A stretch of DNA of 64,000 nt from NCBI RefSeq assembly GCF_003008425.1, contig NZ_PXOQ01000007.1, positions 706,419-770,418 on the forward strand. The letters run 5' to 3'. The stretch comes from Aurantibacter aestuarii (GTDB lineage: Bacteria; Bacteroidota; Bacteroidia; Flavobacteriales; Flavobacteriaceae). The notes under the pieces are model-generated. The model was not told the DNA's origin, ran no database searches, and saw nothing but the letters and a program-made list of their open reading frames with translations. The position numbers and the translations under genes were made by a program. This document shows positions 44,901 to 50,661 of the stretch, in pieces. How positions within the stretch are numbered: position 1 is the stretch's first letter; every line of letters begins with the position of its first letter.

Positions 44901-45437
44901 TTCGTCCTGTAAATATTCGGCATATTCCTTTAATTTTTCAACAGGATAATCTCCAGATATATTAATGTTAAGAATCGGAATTTCTTCAGACATACTTAAC
45001 TCAAACACATTGGGTTCTACTTTGGCACCGTTAAAAGTAGGCCAGTCTTCTCCCGAAGTTTCACTATCTATTTCGTCTTTAACTTTTTGCTTGGCTTGTT
45101 CTACTGTAATCTTTTCATCAAACTCCACAACCACCATAGAGTAGTCTTCTTGCGAGGTTGACGTGATTTCTACAACATTACTTACAGTTTTTAGCTTGTC
45201 TTCTAAAGGATCTGTAATTAGTTTTTCGATATCTTCTGCTGTGTTTCCTGGAAATAAAGAACTGATATAGATTTTAGTTTCTTTAATTTCAGGAAAACTC
45301 TCTCTAGGCATACTAAAGTAGGCAGATCCACCTAAAAACAAGATTAACGCTATAGCAATATAGATGGTAGTCTTGTTATTTATTGCCCAGGTGGACAGGA
45401 AGAAATCCTTATCGGTATTTTTTTGTTTTTTACTCAT
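41919..45437 (-). CDS. RND efflux permease (HAE1-like)
   Basis: A 1,172-residue inner-membrane pump of the AcrB/HAE1 class, longer than the usual ~1,040. It shows the family blocks SMPRESFPEI at the N-terminus, GLGMLVDNGIVVVEN (TM4) and GIVVNNGVVLLDYAQLL (TM10). The extra length comes partly from a hydrophobic insert between the two halves (LLILIFGGTYRGLGTLMIF region) and a longer last-helix connection. In TM4 only the first Asp of the AcrB pair is kept (D415, then N416). The TM10 lysine of AcrB aligns to N1023. The substrate is unknown. It is the last gene of the tetR-tolC-adaptor-pump operon. Confidence 0.92.
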   Translation of the reverse strand: MSKKQKNTDKDFFLSTWAINNKTTIYIAIALILFLGGSAYFSMPRESFPEIKETKIYISSLFPGNTAEDIEKLITDPLEDKLKTVSNVVEITSTSQEDYSMVVVEFDEKITVEQAKQKVKDEIDSETSGEDWPTFNGAKVEPNVFELSMSEEIPILNINISGDYPVEKLKEYAEYLQDEIEDLKQIKKVDIRGAQEKEVEVAVDIYKMMASQVSFDDIINAINRGNTTMSAGNFINSGQRRTIRIIGEIENPQDLNDFVVKSENNNPIYLKDVAKVAFKEKDRTTYAREFGDRVVMLDVKKRAGKNMVAAAEEIEVIVKNAIEDVFPSNLKVTITNDQSSKTIGQVDDLVNNIIFGIILVVTVLMFFLGFKNALFVGFAIPMSMFMSLMILEYLGYTMNTMILFGLIMGLGMLVDNGIVVVENVYRLMEDEGLSRTEAAKKGIGEIAFPIIISTATTVAAFIPLGLWPGVMGEFMVYFPITLSVVLGSSLFVAIFFNSVLVSEFMTIQDKEMPLKQIIKVTSIIGGIGLLILIFGGTYRGLGTLMIFTAILLWAYRFFIRKWANNFQDKTLVKLENFYERVLSGALKGKRPQIIIGSTFALLIIAFIGFGASVASQRTKIEFFPDNKPNQIIVYIEYPQGTDIEKTNAITKEIEAKVYNVINDSEYIEDGENFLVESAVSQVGEGAGNPQTDGGSAAEMPHKGKITASMREYKYRKGKDSEVLRQKVQEALVGIYPGVLISVEKDQNGPPAGAPINIEIEGDDYNELINLAEKMREFINSKNIAAIDELKIDVNKDKPAMQVVVDREKAGELGVSTGQVGQQLRNSLFGAKAGIYKEDGDDFDIYVRFNEENRYNKSAIFNQKITFRDMASGQIKEIPVSSVAKQRNNSGFSAIKHRDTKRVVTVYSALAPGFTDAGAVVSQIQNEMKNFEALPEGVKIDYTGQIEEQNKQMTFLMGAFFTGLGLIFLILIFQFNSVSKPTIIMIAIFLSLIGVFGGIVLSGSSFVIMMTMMGIISLAGIVVNNGVVLLDYAQLLIDRKKKELDLDEDDYLEQGELLKQVIQSGKARLRPVLLTAITTILGLIPLAIGLNIDFFGLFSNFNPNIYFGGDNVIFWGPLAWTVIYGLFVATFLTLIVVPALFYLSVRLKMWLRRKLRKDEQDTFNNPNKDLLID

Positions 45438-45441
45438 GCTC

Positions 45442-46608
45442 TTAGTTTATAATCTTAACCGTTTGACCTTCTTTTACACTTCTTGCACCTTCTTGAATAA
45501 TTTCATCATTGTTTTTTAATCCCGATAAAATTTCTATGACATCACCCTGAGTTTCTCCAGTTTCAATAATCACTTGTTTTGCAACTGCTTTATTATTCTC
45601 TTTATCTTCAAGAATATAAATGTATTGCTCTCCATCTGCATTTTCAGAAATAATGTTTTGCGGTATAAGAATAGCCTCTTTATTTGTGTAATCGTTAATT
45701 TTTAAACGCGCTGTTAAGTTTGGTTTTATTTGTTTTTCAGTCTTTGGAACTTCAATTTCAATTTTGAAAGTTCTGTTAGATGGGTTAATGTAATTTCCAG
45801 TTTGTCTTACTTTAGCTTGTACAGTTTCATTTAACACAGGGAAATTAACTTCTACTTTAGAGTCGTTAGAGATATTTGCTAAATAACGCTCTGGAACTTC
45901 GGTTTCAATATACATATCGTTTAAATTTACAATACGCATAATAGGAGTTTGTCCTGCTCCAACCACACTTCCTTGTTCTGTAATAACATCGTCTATCTCT
46001 CCACTAAAAGGCGCTGTAATTCTGGTTTTAGCTAATTGCTGGTTAATTTGATTTAATGCAGCCATTTGTCCGTCGTAAGTCGACTTGGCTTGTAAAAATT
46101 GTATTTCACTTCCAATTTTCTGGTCCCATAAACGTTTTTGACGCTCATAAGTGGTTTTAGCTAAATCTGCCTGAATTTGTAATTGTGCTTTTTGTTGTGA
46201 TAATCCACCATCGTCTACTAAAGCAAGTAATTGACCTTTTCTTACTTTATCGCCTTCTTTTACATAGACTGAAGTTAAAATGCCAGACATTTCTGGAGTT
46301 AAAACTAGGTTTTGTTTGGTGGTTACATTTCCTTGTAATTCTACATAATGATTAAACTCTTCTGTCTTGGCTTTAAAGGTTGTAATTAAAGGCACATTTT
46401 TATCTGGATTAATCTCAGCTAAAGCCTCATCAATTTGTTTTAATTGCTGCTGTATGTTTTGTTGCTGGTCTACTAATTCTTGACGTTTAGTAGCAATGTC
46501 TTTGGTGTTTTTAGAATTTAAAACTGCTTCTAGGGATGCTTCTTGTTTATCGCCACCACAAGACCATAAAATAAGACTTAAAGTTACTAGTGTTATAATT
46601 TTTTTCAT
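45442..46608 (-). CDS. RND efflux periplasmic adaptor (lipoprotein)
   Basis: A 388-residue membrane-fusion protein with lipobox ILWSC (Cys17), a helical hairpin (~30-60 and ~145-190) and split lipoyl/beta-barrel domains. LTPEMSGILTSVYVKEGDKVRKGQLLALVDDG is the family block (first lipoyl half), and RITAPFSGEIDDVITEQGSVVGAG the second. It joins the pump and the TolC channel. It begins 10 bases after the TolC gene and ends 4 bases before the pump gene. Confidence 0.93.
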   Translation of the reverse strand: MKKIITLVTLSLILWSCGGDKQEASLEAVLNSKNTKDIATKRQELVDQQQNIQQQLKQIDEALAEINPDKNVPLITTFKAKTEEFNHYVELQGNVTTKQNLVLTPEMSGILTSVYVKEGDKVRKGQLLALVDDGGLSQQKAQLQIQADLAKTTYERQKRLWDQKIGSEIQFLQAKSTYDGQMAALNQINQQLAKTRITAPFSGEIDDVITEQGSVVGAGQTPIMRIVNLNDMYIETEVPERYLANISNDSKVEVNFPVLNETVQAKVRQTGNYINPSNRTFKIEIEVPKTEKQIKPNLTARLKINDYTNKEAILIPQNIISENADGEQYIYILEDKENNKAVAKQVIIETGETQGDVIEILSGLKNNDEIIQEGARSVKEGQTVKIIN

Positions 46609-46618
46609 AATTCTTGTA

Positions 46619-47962
46619 TTAGTAAGTTGATGTTTGGTTAGTTAATGTCTCAAGTTTTGCTTTCGCATTTAAAACATTTAACATAGTTTGTAAATACTCT
46701 TGTTGGGTTGTGTATAATTGAATTTGTGCTTGTCTTAAATCGAAACTGGTAGCAACTCCTTCAAAAAATTTAGTTTGATTTTTAGACTCAATACGTTGTG
46801 CAAGAGCAAGATTTTCTTTTTTATTTTCATAATCCTCAACAGCAAATTCATAATCGTTTTTAGCAGAATTGATTTGAAGCTGAAGTTTTTGTTCGGTTTC
46901 TATTAATTGTAATTCGGCTTTATCCAAGTTAATTTCGGCGCGTTGTGTTGCTGCACTTCTTCCTAAAGAGCTAAAAATTGGAATTTTTAAATTAACACCT
47001 AAAAGAGAAGAGGCAAACCATTTGTTGTCTTTATCCAAAAACACAAATTCATCTCCAAATGAAGAATAACCACCATTTAAAAAAGCACTTAAAGTTGGTA
47101 AGGCTTTGCTTTTCTCAAGCTTTACTAACAATTCCTTAGCAGTTTTATCATTTTGTGCAATTAAATAATCTATGGTAGAAGTAACTTCATTACTTCCATT
47201 TGTATCAAATAAAATATTTCGTTGAGTTAATGTTTCTAAATTATCGGTTAAAGTTATGCTGTAATTGTAAGGAATCCCTAGAGTCAAATTAAGCATTTGA
47301 TAGGCTATAGTTTCTAATCGTTTGGTTTTATTCAACTGGTTTTTTACACCAGATAGTGTAATTTTTAACTGTTCTACACTTTCTTCTTCTTCAAAACCAT
47401 TTTCATAGATTTTAGTAATATCAAAAAGGTTTTTTTCTAAAACTTCAATATTACTTTCAAGAATACTAATACTTTCTTGAGCCAATAATACATTGCCAAA
47501 TGCATTTATAACACCTTCACGTACTTGTAAATCGGTTTTAATTTTTGCATTTTTAGATATTTCTAAGAACACTTTGGCCGATTGTAAACCCACTAAATAT
47601 GTACCGTCAAAAATTTTCTGACTTAAAGTAGCGGTACCCGTAGCGGTTTGCTTCGCTCCAAAAATAACTTCAGCAAGTTCTCCTGGTTGTCCGCCAAAAA
47701 ATTCTGCAGGAACCACAGACACCTGTTGTTTTAAAAAGTTTTGGTAGTTTACTTCGGCATTAATTTGTGGTAACCCTGTAGCTGTAGTCTCCCATTTTTG
47801 TTTTTCGGCAGCTGTGATATCCTTATTTGCTAGAATTGCATTTCTGTTATTTTGCAAAGCATAATCTATAGCCTCCTGCAAAGTAAAAGTGTTTGGAATA
47901 TCTTGTTGCGCCACTACTTGTAAGCTCAACAAAACCAGACCAATAAATAGTAATTTACGCAT
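46619..47962 (-). CDS. TolC-family outer-membrane channel
   Basis: A 447-residue outer-membrane efflux protein: signal peptide (1-18, ending VVAQ), then two copies of the OEP helical-barrel repeat. TLQEAIDYALQNNRNAI and ATGLPQINAEVNYQ mark the first and GGYSSFGDEF with SAAATQRAEINLDKAEL-type helices the second. It overlaps the tetR gene by 8 bases, so the two are translationally linked. It completes the tripartite pump with the adaptor and permease below it. Confidence 0.93.
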   Translation of the reverse strand: MRKLLFIGLVLLSLQVVAQQDIPNTFTLQEAIDYALQNNRNAILANKDITAAEKQKWETTATGLPQINAEVNYQNFLKQQVSVVPAEFFGGQPGELAEVIFGAKQTATGTATLSQKIFDGTYLVGLQSAKVFLEISKNAKIKTDLQVREGVINAFGNVLLAQESISILESNIEVLEKNLFDITKIYENGFEEEESVEQLKITLSGVKNQLNKTKRLETIAYQMLNLTLGIPYNYSITLTDNLETLTQRNILFDTNGSNEVTSTIDYLIAQNDKTAKELLVKLEKSKALPTLSAFLNGGYSSFGDEFVFLDKDNKWFASSLLGVNLKIPIFSSLGRSAATQRAEINLDKAELQLIETEQKLQLQINSAKNDYEFAVEDYENKKENLALAQRIESKNQTKFFEGVATSFDLRQAQIQLYTTQQEYLQTMLNVLNAKAKLETLTNQTSTY

Positions 47963-48569
47963 GTTGTTGTGTTTGGTTTTTAATAAATTTTGTTAGTATT
48001 TTCATTCCTTTATCGGTAACTATCGCTCTTAAGTGGTATTCTAAATAGTATTCCATCAAATCATTCATTTTAAATAAAGTTGAAGGAAAAATAGTTTCGT
48101 CTTTTATGCCTGTCATTCCATTAAAATACATTCGTGATATAAATTCTACATTGATATTTTCTCTAAATACACCTGTATCTATACCATGTAATAAACTTCG
48201 GGTAACAGACTCATGCATTTTTTCAAATTGTTTAAAACGAAGCATTTCATAAACATCAACGTAATATTTTTTTAGTTGAAATTGAGGCGAAGCTTTTTCG
48301 TCTTTTAAATGTTGCATAACAAACATTTTAACTTCGTAGAGTTCTTCTATTGGATTAGCAGATCTTTCAAAAATACAATCAATACCACCACAAATGGTGT
48401 CGAATAAATGGATTGCTACGGCTTCAACCAGTTTGGTTTTATTTTTAAAATACACATATATGGTTTTCTTGGAAATCCCTAGTGCATTAGCGATGTCGTC
48501 CATAGTGACGCTTTTAAACCCATAGGTTAAAAATAAATCGGCAGACTTTATAACTATTTTTTCTTTCAT
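47955..48569 (-). CDS. TetR-family repressor of the efflux operon
   Basis: A 204-residue regulator with an N-terminal TetR helix-turn-helix (SVTMDDIANALGISKKTIYVYFKNK, shown in two parts: SVTMDDIANALGIS, KKTIYVYFKNK) and a helical ligand domain. The ATG at 48569 fits the family start and the -7 box at 48579-48586; an in-frame ATG at 48620 would lie inside the operator palindrome and before the promoter, so I reject it. It is the first gene of the operon it probably represses. Ligand unknown. Confidence 0.88.
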   Translation of the reverse strand: MKEKIVIKSADLFLTYGFKSVTMDDIANALGISKKTIYVYFKNKTKLVEAVAIHLFDTICGGIDCIFERSANPIEELYEVKMFVMQHLKDEKASPQFQLKKYYVDVYEMLRFKQFEKMHESVTRSLLHGIDTGVFRENINVEFISRMYFNGMTGIKDETIFPSTLFKMNDLMEYYLEYHLRAIVTDKGMKILTKFIKNQTQQHA

Positions 48570-48578
48570 AATTTGGTG

Positions 48579-48586
48579 CAAATATA
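48579..48586 (-). promoter_or_regulatory. -7 element of the efflux operon
   Basis: The minus strand reads TATATTTG, 9 bases before the tetR ATG. The matching -33 position falls inside the operator at 48591-48618. Confidence 0.6.
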
Positions 48587-48590
48587 CGCA

Positions 48591-48618
48591 GGAAACTTTA
48601 ATTGTTTTTAAAGTTTCC
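48591..48618. promoter_or_regulatory. TetR-type operator palindrome
   Basis: An 11-bp perfect inverted repeat, GGAAACTTTAA (48591-48601) with TTAAAGTTTCC (48608-48618), has a 6-base spacer. It covers the expected -33 region just upstream of the efflux operon's -7 box, as expected for autorepression by the TetR protein next to it. Confidence 0.75.
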
Positions 48619-48675
48619 ATTCATTTAATCTTTTTTTAACATTATTTTAATACGTTACAACAAAAGCTAAAGTGT

Positions 48676-48683
48676 TATTTTTG
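48676..48683 (+). promoter_or_regulatory. -7 element upstream of the polyprenyl synthase
   Basis: TATTTTTG matches TAnnTTTG 4 bases before the ATG, implying a leaderless or nearly leaderless transcript. Confidence 0.4.
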
Positions 48684-48687
48684 CCTT

Positions 48688-49662
48688 ATGCAAACAACTC
48701 AATATTATCAAGAAGCATTTATCAATTATTTGAATGCATTTACCGTTAAGAGAGAACCATTAAATCTATACGAACCTGTAAATTATATTTTGCAATTAGG
48801 AGGTAAGCGCTTAAGACCTGTATTAACGCTTATGACAGCAGAAGTTTTTAATGCAGACTATAAAAAGGCATTGCCTGCAGCTCTTAGTGTAGAGGTATTC
48901 CATAATTTTTCTTTAGTTCATGACGATATTATGGATGCCGCACCATTGCGAAGAGGAAAAGAAACAGTGCATATAAAATGGGATACAAATACTGGAATTT
49001 TATCTGGTGATGCAATGCTTATTATGGCATATCAGTTGTTTGAATGCTATGAGCCACAAACGTTTCAGCAATTAGCTAAACTTTTTAGTAAAACAGCATT
49101 AGAAGTTTGCGAAGGACAGCAATATGATGTCGATTTTGAAACGCGACAAGATGTTACCATACCAGAATACTTAAAAATGATTGAGTATAAAACAGCTGTG
49201 TTGGTTGGTGCGGCTATGAAAATGGGTGCTATTGTAGCTAATGCTTCTAAAAGTGATCAAGAGGATATCTACAGTTTTGGACGCTTACTTGGTATTGCTT
49301 TTCAACTTCAAGACGATTATTTGGACGCTTTTGGAGATCCTAAAACTTTTGGAAAACAAGTTGGTGGTGATATTATAGAAAATAAGAAAACCTATTTGTA
49401 TCTAAAAGCGTTGGAAACTTTAAATGATAAAGAAAAGGCAGAATTAACCTCTTTATTTAGTTCAGTTTTAGAAGATAATACATTTAAAATTGATCGTGTA
49501 AAGCAACTTTTCAAGAGCTCGGGTTCTGCAGAAGCAACTCAAGAAGCCATAAAAAAATATACTAATGATGCTTATAAGGTTTTGGAAAATTTAAGTATTT
49601 CGGAAAATAAAAAAGAACAACTTAAGGATTTCGGTCATGCTTTAATGAAGCGAACAGTTTAG
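48688..49662 (+). CDS. Polyprenyl diphosphate synthase
   Basis: A 324-residue trans-isoprenyl diphosphate synthase. The first aspartate-rich motif is DDIMD (79-83, after FSLVH) and the second is DDYLD (209-213). GGKRLRPVLTLM near 38 and the KTAVLVGAAMKMG block are also typical. It adds isopentenyl units to an allylic diphosphate. The product length depends on residues before DDIMD (Phe74, Ser75 here) and cannot be set with confidence; a chain for menaquinone or a general C15/C20 product are both possible. It is followed after 5 bases by a small gene. Confidence 0.9.
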   Translation: MQTTQYYQEAFINYLNAFTVKREPLNLYEPVNYILQLGGKRLRPVLTLMTAEVFNADYKKALPAALSVEVFHNFSLVHDDIMDAAPLRRGKETVHIKWDTNTGILSGDAMLIMAYQLFECYEPQTFQQLAKLFSKTALEVCEGQQYDVDFETRQDVTIPEYLKMIEYKTAVLVGAAMKMGAIVANASKSDQEDIYSFGRLLGIAFQLQDDYLDAFGDPKTFGKQVGGDIIENKKTYLYLKALETLNDKEKAELTSLFSSVLEDNTFKIDRVKQLFKSSGSAEATQEAIKKYTNDAYKVLENLSISENKKEQLKDFGHALMKRTV

Positions 49663-49667
49663 CAAGT

Positions 49668-50030
49668 ATGAATTTACCACAGACCTACGAAGCGTTATTT
49701 CAGGAGGCTGAACAGCTTGATTTATATAAGAAATTAGTGCTTCAGTTAAACAAAGATTTTTTATATGCAAATATAGATCTAGACTTTAGTGGAGACATTT
49801 TACCTTCCTCTTTAAAGTTTATCTTACATGAAACTGTTTATAAGTTGATTCAGGAAAAATTCGCAGAATATTTAAATCTACTTTATATTATAGATGTTTC
49901 TGAAGACAAAATAAAAAAATTAAATGGCGATGACACACTTAAGTTATCTGAAGAAGTTTCCTTTCTTATATTGCAACGCGAATGGCAAAAAGTGTGGTAC
50001 AAGCAGAAATTTTCTAAAAATAAACTCTAA
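49668..50030 (+). CDS. Small conserved hypothetical protein
   Basis: A 120-residue, mostly helical, charged soluble protein with no signal peptide and no motif I recognise. It begins 5 bases after the polyprenyl synthase gene, so it is probably cotranscribed. Its last 17 bases overlap the 3' end of the convergent gene. Acidic and lysine-rich helices near the C-terminus (LNGDDTLKLSEEVSF, WQKVWYKQKF) suggest a small protein-binding fold. I do not assign a function. Confidence 0.6.
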   Translation: MNLPQTYEALFQEAEQLDLYKKLVLQLNKDFLYANIDLDFSGDILPSSLKFILHETVYKLIQEKFAEYLNLLYIIDVSEDKIKKLNGDDTLKLSEEVSFLILQREWQKVWYKQKFSKNKL

Positions 50031-50547
50031 TAAATGGTGTTAAGGCACTAGCGTAAACACTGCGGTTATCGTTGTAGAGCAAATCATATCTCAAACCAAG
50101 CGTAATATTATTGGTGCGGTAACCCGCTCCAACAAATAAGGCAGGTGCCCAATAATTATCATCTTCAAGTCCGCTAAAATTTCCTTCAAAACTCCTATTA
50201 ACTCTTAATTGTTCTAATTCTGCAGAAAGTTGAATCTCTGGAATAGGATGAAATAGACCTAAAATACTACCGCCGTAAATATTAGATTTATATTGATTTT
50301 TTAACTGGTTATAAGTGTAGTTTAAGCTAACTCCAAGCGCAAATTGTTGGTTAAATTCATATATAGCACTAGGAGCTACTCCAAGAGTAAAAAAGTCGTT
50401 AGAGGTGCTTAAGCCTAAGCTACCTCCAAATCGAACATGCTCCCAAAAACTACTTTCTTGAGCAGATGAATTTATTTGAGCACTTACATTTAGAACAGAA
50501 AATAAGCTAATTGTAATAAGTGTTATTTGAAGTTTAAAATAGTTCAC
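50014..50547 (-). CDS. Outer-membrane beta-barrel next to oxoglutarate dehydrogenase
   Basis: A 177-residue exported barrel-like protein: signal peptide (1-23, ending NVSAQ), then alternating strands (FGGSLGLSTSNDFFTLG, FVGAGYRTNNITLGLRYDLL) and the end YASALTPFIRVYF. I recall relatives carrying a mistaken 'alpha-ketoglutarate decarboxylase' label because of their place beside odhA; the sequence has nothing of a decarboxylase. Its 3' end overlaps the small gene on the other strand by 17 bases. Confidence 0.72.
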   Translation of the reverse strand: MNYFKLQITLITISLFSVLNVSAQINSSAQESSFWEHVRFGGSLGLSTSNDFFTLGVAPSAIYEFNQQFALGVSLNYTYNQLKNQYKSNIYGGSILGLFHPIPEIQLSAELEQLRVNRSFEGNFSGLEDDNYWAPALFVGAGYRTNNITLGLRYDLLYNDNRSVYASALTPFIRVYF

Positions 50548-50614
50548 AAGGATAGGTTTTATAAAAAATTAGTTATAAATATAATAAAATAGATGCTGTT
50601 TTTGGTAAATGTTG

Positions 50615-50622
50615 TATTTTTG
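50615..50622 (+). promoter_or_regulatory. -7 element upstream of odhA
   Basis: TATTTTTG lies 39 bases before the ATG at 50662 and downstream of an in-frame ATG at 50593, which supports the later start. Confidence 0.5.
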
Positions 50623-50661
50623 ATTAAATTTTGTAGAAGCGAACACGCCAAGCACATTCTA

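Noticed and set aside
50014-50547. A decarboxylase function for the small protein beside odhA
   Set aside because: The sequence is a signal peptide and barrel-like strands with no thiamine-diphosphate or PLP motif.
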